Assembly (NCBI GenBank): GCA_016342745.1
Contig: JAEINT010000009.1
Location: 62,001-126,000, forward strand
Source: Labilibaculum sp.
GTDB taxonomy: Bacteria; Bacteroidota; Bacteroidia; Bacteroidales; Marinifilaceae
Direction: 5' to 3'
Length of the DNA: 64,000 nucleotides
Below the pieces are notes generated by a model that saw only the letters and a list, made by a program, of their open reading frames with translations, did not search any database and was not told where the DNA came from. This document shows, piece by piece, positions 25,476-34,906 of the stretch (position 1 is its first letter; each line of letters begins with the position of its first letter). The position numbers and the translations under genes were made by a program.

Positions 25476-27512
25476 ATGAAAGAAAATAAATCCTATTTAA
25501 AATTGTATAAGTCGGGTTTTTCCTGCTTATACAATTGTTTTTTACTTATTTTGTTTGTTATTGTTACATCTGTTTATACTTGCGGATGTGGTAAAAGTGA
25601 CATTCATGAAACTCGTCCGGAACCTACTCCTATAGATTCAACAGCTATGGTAGATACTACATCTGCCATTACAATTCTAACAGAATCAGATGTACCTGAT
25701 TATGATCGATTTTATAAGCCTGAAGAACATAAGAGCCTTGACATGTTGCGAGGTGATAGTAAATGGTCTTTTGTCCGAAGTAAGCAATCGGATCATTTTA
25801 TTGTTTTATGGGAACCTGATTTTGGGCTTGATCCTAATGCTAGTAGTGTACCTGAATTTTATCGTGTAGATATTGACGATTTACTTTTGAAAGCAGAATC
25901 GTTCTACGATTTAAATATTAACGCGTTAAAGTTTGCGGAAGTGGGAGTAGGTAAATCTAATCTTGATGACTACAAAATGCAAATTTATCTTTTCTATACA
26001 GACGAATGGATGGCGTATGGTTCAGGTTATGATGATGTTATTGGTGCATTGTGGATAAATCCGGCTACTGTTCATCCGGTGGGATCAGTAATTGCACATG
26101 AAATTGGTCACAGTTTTCAATATCAGGTTTTCTGTGACCTTGGTAATGGTGCTGGATATCGTTATGGGTTTGGCGGAACTGGTGGCAATACATTTTGGGA
26201 GCAGACTGCGCAGTGGCAAGCCTACCAAAGTTATCCTGGAGAAATTTTTGAGGGCTATCATTACCCAGTGTATTGTGATAATTATCACCGACATGTTTTG
26301 CATGAGAACTATCGTTATGCCAGTTATTTTATTCACTATTACTGGGCTGAAAAGCATGGGAAAGACATGATCGGAAGAATATGGCGTGAGGCTAAAGAAC
26401 CGGAAGATCCAATTCAAGCTTATATGCGTATAAACGGATTAACTGTGGATGGATTAAACGCAGAATTGTATGAGGCTGCGACCAAGTTTGTAACTTGGGA
26501 TTTTGATGCTCTTCGTTCGCTTGGCGAAAACCATATTGGTAAGCATTCCTATAAGTTTTATCAACTTACCGATGGAAGTTATCAGGTGGCATACAGTAAA
26601 TGTCCTAGTTCTAGCGGATACAATGTAATTCCGTTAAATGTACCAACTGTTGGAACTGTGGTTACTACAAATTTTACAGCTTTAACACCTGGTTCGGCAC
26701 TGGCCGCGGGAGATCCGGGTACGTATACTGACAGCGAAACTACAAATACCACAACAAAGTATAACAGTAGTTCACTCACAAGGGCCGGTTGGCGTTATGG
26801 ATATGTTGCTTTGTTAAATGATGGTCAGCGTGTTTATGGAGAAATGAACAGGAAAACAGCTGGATCCATCGATTTTACAGTGCCGGAAGGATGTGTAAAT
26901 TTATGGCTTGTTGTATTGGGAGCTCCGTCTACTTATGAAGCTCATCCTTGGGACGAAAAAGAAAGCAATGATGATCAGTGGCCTTATAAGTTGAAGTTTA
27001 CCAATACAGATATTTTGGGTAATATAACTATTGATACGAATGCTGCGCCCAAAGATTTGATATTGACCTATGATATTTCGTTTGATGCTTCTGACGATTA
27101 TTCTGGGACAAGTATAAATCTAAATACTAATGGAGATATTACTAAAGTGGCTCAGGCTTTGTCAATGCAACCTTCTACTATTTCAAGTAAAATGCTTGAT
27201 GCAAAAGAAACGCCTTCGGAGGGTAAAATAGCCTTCGCTGCTGTTGAGTCTGACGGATCACTAAATTACGATACTACTGCTAACGGATTTGGTTTTTGGT
27301 TCGATAGTGATGGTAATGCAATCGGCTGGGATAGTGATAATGATAGTAAATTATTTTGTGAATTTTCTTCAAATAGTTTTGAATTAAATATTGGACAATA
27401 TCCAGGGAAAAGTGCAGTTGGAGATAATTATACTGTTAAAGAAGCACTTATTTACACCAAGAATGGTACACAATATCAGGTTACTTTTGTAATGAATGTT
27501 ACAATTAAGTAA
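25476..27512 (+). CDS. Lipoprotein with HExxH metallopeptidase-like domain and C-terminal DUF4859-like module
   Basis: A 678-residue lipoprotein (lipobox near VYTCGC) encoded 7 bases after the triple-module protein. The N-terminal half (about 85-360) contains HEIGHSFQY (H208, E209, H212) and, 30 residues after H212, FWEQTAQW with E242 as a plausible third zinc ligand. This is the gluzincin arrangement HExxH...E, reminiscent of DUF6055-type or M60-like proteins. A beta-rich middle (about 370-530) precedes one DUF4859-like module (about 545-678; GFWFDSDGN, NIGQYPGK) matching those of the neighbour. It may cleave or bind a glycoprotein at the cell surface. Proteolysis is not established by sequence alone; the glutamate and ligands are intact. 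Confidence 0.82.
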   Translation: MKENKSYLKLYKSGFSCLYNCFLLILFVIVTSVYTCGCGKSDIHETRPEPTPIDSTAMVDTTSAITILTESDVPDYDRFYKPEEHKSLDMLRGDSKWSFVRSKQSDHFIVLWEPDFGLDPNASSVPEFYRVDIDDLLLKAESFYDLNINALKFAEVGVGKSNLDDYKMQIYLFYTDEWMAYGSGYDDVIGALWINPATVHPVGSVIAHEIGHSFQYQVFCDLGNGAGYRYGFGGTGGNTFWEQTAQWQAYQSYPGEIFEGYHYPVYCDNYHRHVLHENYRYASYFIHYYWAEKHGKDMIGRIWREAKEPEDPIQAYMRINGLTVDGLNAELYEAATKFVTWDFDALRSLGENHIGKHSYKFYQLTDGSYQVAYSKCPSSSGYNVIPLNVPTVGTVVTTNFTALTPGSALAAGDPGTYTDSETTNTTTKYNSSSLTRAGWRYGYVALLNDGQRVYGEMNRKTAGSIDFTVPEGCVNLWLVVLGAPSTYEAHPWDEKESNDDQWPYKLKFTNTDILGNITIDTNAAPKDLILTYDISFDASDDYSGTSINLNTNGDITKVAQALSMQPSTISSKMLDAKETPSEGKIAFAAVESDGSLNYDTTANGFGFWFDSDGNAIGWDSDNDSKLFCEFSSNSFELNIGQYPGKSAVGDNYTVKEALIYTKNGTQYQVTFVMNVTIK

Positions 27513-27523
27513 TAATAAGCTAT

Positions 27524-27563
27524 ATAGATAGGCGTAGCCAATTGGCTATGCTTGTCTATTTAT
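27524..27563 (+). terminator. Inverted repeat after the metallopeptidase-like gene
   Basis: ATAGATAGGCGTAGCC (27524-27539) pairs with GGCTATGCTTGTCTAT (27544-27559) with several G-U or mismatched positions, loop AATT, followed by TTATTT. It may terminate or attenuate transcription before the GH43 gene 38 bases further on. Confidence 0.55.
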
Positions 27564-27597
27564 TTCCAAAGAGAATTATCATTTCTTTTGTTTTTTT

Positions 27598-29757
27598 ATG
27601 GTAAAAATTATCATCATGCTCAAAAAAGGTTTGTATCTGTTACTATTGATATTTCCATTCTGCCTAAATGGACAGGATATAGGAGGTAAAATTCAGGGAA
27701 TATATAACCCATTATTACCTGGCTACTTTGCTGATCCAACTATTAAAAAATTTGGAGAAACCTTCTATTTATATTCTACTACCGATGGAATTAAATTGGC
27801 TTCAGGAGAACCTCAAGTTTGGGTAAGTAAAGATTTTGTGAATTGGTATAACACCGAAATAGATATTGAGTTACCGGATGGTTTAACCAATTGTTGGGCT
27901 CCTGATGTGTTGAAAGGGAAGGATGGAAAGTATTACTACTTTATGGGTAATTGTGAACATGGTTGTAATATCTACGCCTATGTTTCTGATTCACCAACGG
28001 GTCCATGGAAAAGTCTGAAAAATGGACAGGCCGTTATTCCTGTGGGGACAGCAATTAAGGGATTACCTGCTTTGGATGCCCAGTGTTTTATTGATGATGA
28101 TGGATCAATCTATTCCTATTTCGGGACTTGGTGTTCTAGTTTTGGGGGACTTGGCTGGGCTAAAATTGATCCCAAAGATCACTGTACAATATTGGAAAGC
28201 GGATCAATTCCAATTACTCAAATTCCTGAAGCATTTGAAGCTGCTTATTTATTAAAACACAATGGGAAGTATATTTTAATGTATTCGTCAGGTGATTGCA
28301 GGTTGAGCAGCTATGCAGTTCATTACTCTTATGCAGATTCTGCGGTAGGTCCTTTTCACTACGGAGGTAATTCTCCAATACTGAAAACAAATCAGGATGG
28401 AAGTATTGATAGTCCAGGGCATAATTCGGTTTTAAAAGATGGTGACAATTATTATATCTTGTATCATCGTCATGATAATCCTCATAGTACTGGTGGAGAA
28501 TTCAGACAAGTTTGCGCTGATAGACTTGATTTCCTAAATGACAGTACTATTCTTCCGGTAATTCCGACGCATGAAGGAGTAGGTTATTTGAGGAAAAACC
28601 AGATTCCTGAAAATGATTTGGCCTTTAAAGCCAAAACAGTAGCTTCATCTTATTATCATTTGGAATCACCAGCCACAAAATATACAAATAGTCCAATTGA
28701 TTATAAATATCTACCTGAATATGCTACAGATAATAATAATGGAACGATGTGGAAGGCTGCGTCAAGTATATACCCTCAATCTCTGGTTGTTGATTTGGGT
28801 AAAAAAGTGAAGGTTGCAAGAGTAATGACTCAGTTTGAATATTCAACTTTTTACTATCAATATAGAATTGAATGTTCTTCCGATAGCATTAATTGGTTCT
28901 TATTTTCAGACAGAACAAATAACAGGCAAAGTGGGTCACCAATGATTGATGATAACAATTCATTAATCACACGTTATGTTAGGTTTATAGTGACCGGAGC
29001 TGAAAAAGGAGGATTATTTCCAGCAATTTGGAATCTAAAAGTTTATGGTGATTTATTTGAAATTCCTGAATTGACTTTGCTGTCGAAAACTTCTAAGGAT
29101 AACCTTTTAACTGATGATCATTTATTAATGAATTTTGACGTCGAAAACTTCGAAAAAGATTCCCTTGATTATAACTTCAAAAATACTGGAAGTTTAGGTG
29201 GATATTTTATTAAAAAAGGTTTTCCCAAGATTAAATATGTAGATGATGTAAAAGCGATTGCTTTTGATGGAGAAAGCTTTTTTAAATTAAGTGAATCTGC
29301 TCCTAATAGTCTAAGTTGGAACTCATCGTATACTGTATCTTCTTGGGTATTTAATCCTAAAATTGGAGATGGAGAATGCCTGATAACCTGGAATAGTCGT
29401 GAAAACATGCTGCAAGGCTCCTATTCAGCATTAATGTATGGTAAAAGTAATTTTGGAGCTGTGGCTCATGGAGATGGTTCTGTTGATTTAGCCTATAAAG
29501 AAATCCCCGAAGCATCAAAATGGCATCACATTGTACTGAGCTTTGATGGAATGGTTGAATCGGTATATGTTGATGGTGTTCTAAATACTCAACAACCAAT
29601 TAATCTATTTGTTAAAAACAGTGATATTTTGATTGCTTCCAGTGGTTTTTATGCAGAGAATTATACTGGTTATATTTCAAATTCTCAGCTTTTTAACAGA
29701 GTATTAACCGAGCAGGAAATTATTGAATTAATGAAGATTACATCTCCGGATAAATAA
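27598..29757 (+). CDS. GH43 family arabinosidase/xylosidase with discoidin and LamG-like domains
   Basis: A 719-residue secreted enzyme (signal peptide to about residue 26; a second ATG at 27616 is equally possible). The GH43 five-bladed propeller spans about 35-335: base D46 in YFADPTI, D160 in LPALDAQCF, and acid E214 in FEAAYLL (E211 adjacent). A discoidin-like domain follows (about 360-490; ATDNNNGTMW, SLVVDLG) and then a concanavalin/LamG-like domain (about 510-710). The two C-terminal domains probably bind carbohydrate. Given the neighbouring beta-L-arabinofuranosidases, an alpha-L-arabinofuranosidase role is likely, comparable to HypAA in bifidobacterial extensin degradation, but the GH43 subfamily cannot be fixed by eye. 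Confidence 0.9.
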   Translation: MVKIIIMLKKGLYLLLLIFPFCLNGQDIGGKIQGIYNPLLPGYFADPTIKKFGETFYLYSTTDGIKLASGEPQVWVSKDFVNWYNTEIDIELPDGLTNCWAPDVLKGKDGKYYYFMGNCEHGCNIYAYVSDSPTGPWKSLKNGQAVIPVGTAIKGLPALDAQCFIDDDGSIYSYFGTWCSSFGGLGWAKIDPKDHCTILESGSIPITQIPEAFEAAYLLKHNGKYILMYSSGDCRLSSYAVHYSYADSAVGPFHYGGNSPILKTNQDGSIDSPGHNSVLKDGDNYYILYHRHDNPHSTGGEFRQVCADRLDFLNDSTILPVIPTHEGVGYLRKNQIPENDLAFKAKTVASSYYHLESPATKYTNSPIDYKYLPEYATDNNNGTMWKAASSIYPQSLVVDLGKKVKVARVMTQFEYSTFYYQYRIECSSDSINWFLFSDRTNNRQSGSPMIDDNNSLITRYVRFIVTGAEKGGLFPAIWNLKVYGDLFEIPELTLLSKTSKDNLLTDDHLLMNFDVENFEKDSLDYNFKNTGSLGGYFIKKGFPKIKYVDDVKAIAFDGESFFKLSESAPNSLSWNSSYTVSSWVFNPKIGDGECLITWNSRENMLQGSYSALMYGKSNFGAVAHGDGSVDLAYKEIPEASKWHHIVLSFDGMVESVYVDGVLNTQQPINLFVKNSDILIASSGFYAENYTGYISNSQLFNRVLTEQEIIELMKITSPDK

Positions 29758-30010
29758 TATTCATCAATTTATTTTTCGGCAATTAGTTAAATCTAGTAAA
29801 ATTAAAGGCGAAAATACTTACTCCTATTTGAGTTCATTTAGAGAACGGAGTGAATAAAGCCTTGATAAATCGATGTAATTGAAGAATTAAAAACATTTGT
29901 ACTATTATTTTGAACAAACCGACAACCTTATGTGAGCATTTCGATACAATTTTACATTCGAAAAGTAATTAATTTCTGAAATAGTAATATAAAAAAAACA
30001 GGATATAACA
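29758..30010 (+). promoter_or_regulatory. Gap between GH43 and the first GH127
   Basis: 253 AT-rich bases without an ORF of note. No strong hairpin or consensus promoter was found. Its length compared with the 37-41 base gaps further on suggests an extra promoter or 5' leader for the GH127-GH127-GH146 run. Confidence 0.35.
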
Positions 30011-32422
30011 ATGACAACAATTAAAAGAGTTTTAACACTTGCACTTTGCATTTTGTGTTTTGCTGCAAATGCTCAGGAAAAAAATACAACAGGTGGATAT
30101 CCCATTTCTCCTGTTCCTTTTACATCAGTAAAAGTTACAGATTCGTTTTGGGGACAAAGACTGAAAGCAAGTCGTGAAGTTACTATTCCATTGGCTTTTA
30201 GTAAGTGTGAAGAAACCGGACGATATAAGAACTTTATTAATGCGGCTCATCCAAACGATACGATTAAAGTGGGAGGTCTTTCATTTGACGATACTGATGT
30301 ATATAAAACCATCGAAGGGGCAAGCTATTCAATGCAAACTTTTCCGGATAAAAAATTAGACAAATATGTTGACAGTCTGCTGACAATTGTGGCAGCCGCG
30401 CAAGAACTAGATGGATATTTATACACTTCTCGTACAATGAATCCTGCTCATCCACATGAATGGGCTGGAACCAAACGTTGGGAAAAAGAGGAAGATTTGA
30501 GTCATGAGTTGTACAATCTTGGACATATGGTTGAAGGAGCATTGGCGCATTATCAGGCAACAGGGAAAACAAATTTTCTGGATATTGCAAAAAAATATGC
30601 TGATTGTGCCGTAAGGGAAGTTGGTGATAATCCAGAACAGGTAACAGTAGTTCCAGGTCATCAGATTGCAGAAATGGCTTTGTCAAAACTATATGTTGCA
30701 ACGGGAGAACAGAAATATCTGGACTTTGCAAAATTCCTGCTCGATAAGCGTGGTTACACCACAATAAAAAGTGAATACAGCCAGTCGCACAAACCGGTTT
30801 TGGAGCAGGACGAAGCTGTTGGACATGCCGTTCGTGCGGCCTATATGTATACTGGCATGGCCGATGTGGCTGCACTTACCGGTGATACTACCTATGTAAA
30901 CGCCATCGATAGAATTTGGGAAAACATTGTGGGCAAAAAATTATACATCACAGGAGGTATTGGTGCTACAGGGCATGGAGAGGCTTTTGGTGAAAATTAT
31001 CAGTTGCCTAATATGTCGGCGTATTGTGAAACCTGTGCTGCCATCGGAAATGTTTATCTCAATTACAGACTATTTCTGCTTCATGGCGAATCAAAATACT
31101 ATGATGTACTGGAACGCACTCTTTATAATGGGTTGATTAGTGGTGTTTCATTGGAAGGCGATGGATTTTTCTATCCAAATCCTCTTGAATCAATTGGTCA
31201 GCACCAACGCCGACCTTGGTTTGGCTGCGCCTGCTGCCCGTCTAATATTTGCCGATTTATTCCTTCTGTTCCAGGATATATTTATGCAGTGCATAAAAGT
31301 GATTTGTATGTAAATCTGTTCATGTCGAATAATTCGGAAATTAAGGTAGATGGAAAACCAGTAGTATTGAAACAAACAACCAATTATCCATGGGTTGGTG
31401 ATATTAATCTGGATGTAAATCCAAAGAAGAAACAAAACTTCAACCTTAAAATCCGTATTCCGGGATGGGTGTTAAGTCAAGTAGTACCAAGTGATTTATA
31501 TACTTTCACTGATAACAAAAAATTATCATATTCAGTTAAAGTAAACGGGCAGCCTGTTACAAGTCAACTTAAAAATGGCTATTTCACCATCAGTCGTATT
31601 TGGAGTAAAGGCGACAAAGTTGAAGTTCATTTCGATATGGAAGCGCGTACCGTAAAAGCTCATCCATTGGTAGAGGCAGATCAGGGCAGAGTTGCAATTG
31701 AGCGCGGTCCTGTAGTTTATTGTGCCGAGTGGCCTGATAATGATTATAGTGTATTGAGTGCTGTTATTCCACAAAAACCGGTATTTACTGTTGAAAACAA
31801 ACAAGACTTACTGTATGGCATCAATATGATTCATACCGATGCTCAGGTACTTAATTACAACAAACAAGGTAAAATCGAAGTAAAAGATGTTCAATTAAAC
31901 ATGATTCCTTACTATGCCTGGGCTCATCGTGGAAGTGGTGAAATGACCGTTTGGCTTTCTAACGATTTAAGTACCAGTCGTCCCATGCAACAACCCACTC
32001 TTGCCTCGGAAAGTAGAGTTAATGCCTCGCATTTGGTGAAAGCAATTAGTGCGGTTAACGACCAACTCATTCCTAAAAAAGGTAAGGCTCAAGCTGTACC
32101 TTATTACCATTGGTGGCCTAAAGAAGGAACCACAGAATGGATTTCATACGAATTTGAAGGTGAGAAAACAGTAAGTGGTTCAACAGTTTATTGGTATGAT
32201 GATTCACCTTGGGGTGGCTGTCGCACACCAAAAGAGTGGAAAATCTACTATAAAAATAATGACAGTGAGTGGATGGCTGTTGAGAATAATGAACCCTACA
32301 CTGTAACAAAAGGTGTTCCCAGTAAAGTTTCATTCAAAGCAGTGAAGACCACTGCAATAAAACTTAAAGTGAAGTTGCCTGAAAAAAATGCTTCAGGAAT
32401 TACCGAATGGGAATTGGAATAA
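30011..32422 (+). CDS. GH127 beta-L-arabinofuranosidase (copy 1)
   Basis: An 803-residue secreted enzyme (signal peptide ending ANAQ near residue 22). The (alpha/alpha)6-barrel GH127 domain carries the full Zn/Cys active site known from HypBA1: E340 and C342 in YCETCAAIGN, and C408 (predicted nucleophile) and C409 in GCACCPSN. Two beta-sandwich regions follow. A C-terminal extension (about 690-803; YYHWWPKEGTTEW, GSTVYWYDDSP) looks like a discoidin-type domain, making it longer than the 650-residue minimum of the family. It should release L-arabinofuranose from beta-1,2 linked arabinosides. It lies in a tight run with a second GH127 and a GH146. Confidence 0.93.
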   Translation: MTTIKRVLTLALCILCFAANAQEKNTTGGYPISPVPFTSVKVTDSFWGQRLKASREVTIPLAFSKCEETGRYKNFINAAHPNDTIKVGGLSFDDTDVYKTIEGASYSMQTFPDKKLDKYVDSLLTIVAAAQELDGYLYTSRTMNPAHPHEWAGTKRWEKEEDLSHELYNLGHMVEGALAHYQATGKTNFLDIAKKYADCAVREVGDNPEQVTVVPGHQIAEMALSKLYVATGEQKYLDFAKFLLDKRGYTTIKSEYSQSHKPVLEQDEAVGHAVRAAYMYTGMADVAALTGDTTYVNAIDRIWENIVGKKLYITGGIGATGHGEAFGENYQLPNMSAYCETCAAIGNVYLNYRLFLLHGESKYYDVLERTLYNGLISGVSLEGDGFFYPNPLESIGQHQRRPWFGCACCPSNICRFIPSVPGYIYAVHKSDLYVNLFMSNNSEIKVDGKPVVLKQTTNYPWVGDINLDVNPKKKQNFNLKIRIPGWVLSQVVPSDLYTFTDNKKLSYSVKVNGQPVTSQLKNGYFTISRIWSKGDKVEVHFDMEARTVKAHPLVEADQGRVAIERGPVVYCAEWPDNDYSVLSAVIPQKPVFTVENKQDLLYGINMIHTDAQVLNYNKQGKIEVKDVQLNMIPYYAWAHRGSGEMTVWLSNDLSTSRPMQQPTLASESRVNASHLVKAISAVNDQLIPKKGKAQAVPYYHWWPKEGTTEWISYEFEGEKTVSGSTVYWYDDSPWGGCRTPKEWKIYYKNNDSEWMAVENNEPYTVTKGVPSKVSFKAVKTTAIKLKVKLPEKNASGITEWELE

Positions 32423-32459
32423 TTCCGATGCCGAATTTTCATACTAATATAGATATATA

Positions 32460-34865
32460 ATGAGATTAAGATATTTCAGCATCCTAATGTTGTTTAGCCT
32501 TCTGGCATTTTCTTGTGCTAAAAAGGAGAATGAAACTGTAGGACATTTAAATCCGGTTCCCTTTACCTCTGTTCATTTAAATGATCAGTTTTGGGCTCCT
32601 AAAATTGAAATTAACAGAACTGTGTCAATTCCATCAGCATTTAAAAAGTGTGAAGAGACCGGGCGTATGGATAATTTTGCTCTGGCTGGTGGTTTGATCA
32701 AAGGAGAACACCAAGGTGATTTTCCATTTGATGATACTGATGTTTATAAAGTGCTGGAAGGAGCTTCATATACGCTGGCGGTAGAGTACGATGCTAAATT
32801 GGATCATTATCTGGACAGTTTGATCACCTTAATTGGTGCAGGACAAGAAGAAGATGGTTACCTGTACACTTGTTTAACCAACAAATGTGAGCGTTTGAAA
32901 CGTTGGTACGGAGAGGGACGTTGGGATCGTTTAAACAGTCACGAACTTTATAATTGTGGTCACTTGTACGAAGCTGCAGTTGCTCATTATCAGGCAACAG
33001 GCAAACGTTCATTACTTACTATTGCGATTAAAAATGCTGATTTGGTGAATCAGGTTTTCGGCCCGGGCGATGGACAAAAGAAAGTTCCTTCAGGTCACCC
33101 GATTGTTGAGATGGCCTTGGTGAAATTATATCGGGTTACAAATGATGAAAAATACCTTAAGCTGGCGCGTTTTTTTATTGATGAAACGGGGAAAGGTACT
33201 GATGGCCATGAATTGAATGAATACAGTCAGGACCACAAACCAATTGTTGAACAGGATGAAGCGGTTGGTCATTCTGTTCGTTTGGGATATCTCTACTCAG
33301 GTGTAACGGATGTTGCTTCCTTGATGCATGATAAGCAATTGATGGAAGCCACAAAATGTGTTTGGGAAAATGTGGTTTCTAAAAAATTATATATTACGGG
33401 TGGAATCGGTTCCCGTGCTCAAGGTGAAGGTTTTGGTCCGAATTACGAATTGCCTAATATGACAGCTTATTGTGAGACTTGTGCTTCGATATCAAATGTT
33501 TATTGGAACTACCGTTTGTTTCTGAATGATGGAAATTCTAAATACTACGATGTACTTGAACGTGTGTTGTACAACGGTGTGATTTCGGGTGTATCCTTAA
33601 GCGGCGATAAATTCTTCTACGATAATCCTCTAGAATCTGTTCATAATCATGATCGCGCACCTTGGTTTGGATGTGCTTGTTGTCCGGGCAATATTACCCG
33701 GTTTATGGCCTCGATACCGGGTTATGTTTATACAACTGATGAACATTCTGTGTACGTAAATCTATTTTCTGAAGGTCATGCTGACATTGAAGTAGGAAAG
33801 GATACCCTGAGTCTGTCACAAAAAACACAATACCCTTGGAATGGTAAGCTTACAATTTCAGTTGATAAAAAGACAAATGAACGTATTGGTCTGAAAATTC
33901 GCATTCCGGGATGGGCACAAAATCAACCTGTACCATCTGATTTGTATCACTTTGTTGAAAATGTCACAGATACTTATACCATTAAAGTAAATGGAAAGAA
34001 GAAATCACCCGAAATGGTGAATGGTTATGCCATTTTGAGAGAAAAGTGGGATGCGGGAGATCAGATAGAAGTTGAATTTCTTATGCCTGTGCGCAAAATT
34101 AAAGTCAGCGAAAAGGTGATCAATGATCATAACAAATTGGCTTACCAACGTGGTCCTATAGTGTATTGCTTCGAGGATAAAGACAACAATAATGCGTATT
34201 TATTCGATGAGTTTGTATCGCCGGATGCAAAGGTGAGTTCTCAATTTGAAGAAAACCTATTAGGTGGAGTGGTAACACTTACAATGAAAGCAAGCCGGGT
34301 AAGTCAATCGGGAGATGCAAAAACAATTGAACCTGCAAATCTTAAAGCCATTCCATATTATGCATGGAATAATCGGGGAACAGCAAATATGTTGGTTTGG
34401 CTGCCTTCTGGGGAAGAATCGGCTATTGTAAAACCAGTTTATGCACCTGCAGATTCAGCCAAGGCATTTTCATCAACAGATTGGGCCCCAGGTTTGAATG
34501 ATGGGTTTACTCCTAAGAATTCGGGTGATACTGATAAATCGTATTTCTACTGGTGGCAGAAAGAAGGATCGGAAGAAACTGCTGATTATGAATTTAAGGA
34601 GCCTGTTGTATTGTCTCAGTCATCGGTTTATTGGCTTGAAATGGATCACTACGACGGCAATTATAAGGTGCCCGAAAAATGGTCATTATTATACAAAGAC
34701 AGCAAGGGGAAATGGGTTCCTGTTGAAACCAGCGATGAGTTTAAAGTGGAACTTGATAAATACAATACAGTGAATTTTAAGCCTGTAAAAGCAAAAGCAC
34801 TTCGAATTACGGCTCAATTGCAAAAAGACGATTCGGGTGGTATTTTGGAATGGAAAGTAAAATAA
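32460..34865 (+). CDS. GH127 beta-L-arabinofuranosidase (copy 2), lipoprotein
   Basis: An 801-residue paralogue of the preceding gene, colinear over its whole length including the C-terminal discoidin-like extension. It carries a lipobox (LLAFSCAKK) and is therefore membrane-anchored, unlike copy 1. The active-site set is intact: E339 and C341 in YCETCASISN, C407 and C408 in GCACCPGN. The start GHLNPVPFTSVHLND parallels GYPISPVPFTSVKVTD in copy 1. The different localisation and sequence divergence suggest different linkage or chain-length preferences rather than redundancy (inference). Confidence 0.93.
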   Translation: MRLRYFSILMLFSLLAFSCAKKENETVGHLNPVPFTSVHLNDQFWAPKIEINRTVSIPSAFKKCEETGRMDNFALAGGLIKGEHQGDFPFDDTDVYKVLEGASYTLAVEYDAKLDHYLDSLITLIGAGQEEDGYLYTCLTNKCERLKRWYGEGRWDRLNSHELYNCGHLYEAAVAHYQATGKRSLLTIAIKNADLVNQVFGPGDGQKKVPSGHPIVEMALVKLYRVTNDEKYLKLARFFIDETGKGTDGHELNEYSQDHKPIVEQDEAVGHSVRLGYLYSGVTDVASLMHDKQLMEATKCVWENVVSKKLYITGGIGSRAQGEGFGPNYELPNMTAYCETCASISNVYWNYRLFLNDGNSKYYDVLERVLYNGVISGVSLSGDKFFYDNPLESVHNHDRAPWFGCACCPGNITRFMASIPGYVYTTDEHSVYVNLFSEGHADIEVGKDTLSLSQKTQYPWNGKLTISVDKKTNERIGLKIRIPGWAQNQPVPSDLYHFVENVTDTYTIKVNGKKKSPEMVNGYAILREKWDAGDQIEVEFLMPVRKIKVSEKVINDHNKLAYQRGPIVYCFEDKDNNNAYLFDEFVSPDAKVSSQFEENLLGGVVTLTMKASRVSQSGDAKTIEPANLKAIPYYAWNNRGTANMLVWLPSGEESAIVKPVYAPADSAKAFSSTDWAPGLNDGFTPKNSGDTDKSYFYWWQKEGSEETADYEFKEPVVLSQSSVYWLEMDHYDGNYKVPEKWSLLYKDSKGKWVPVETSDEFKVELDKYNTVNFKPVKAKALRITAQLQKDDSGGILEWKVK

Positions 34866-34906
34866 TTGAGACTGTAATTTTTTGATAACTATATAATTAT
34901 TAAAAT

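Noticed and set aside
30264-30875. A 203-codon open frame on the minus strand inside the first GH127 gene.
   Set aside because: It is fully antisense to a conserved enzyme, lacks any recognisable motif and follows from the codon pattern of the real gene. Similar antisense frames at 10734-11225 and 54825-55298 were discarded for the same reason.
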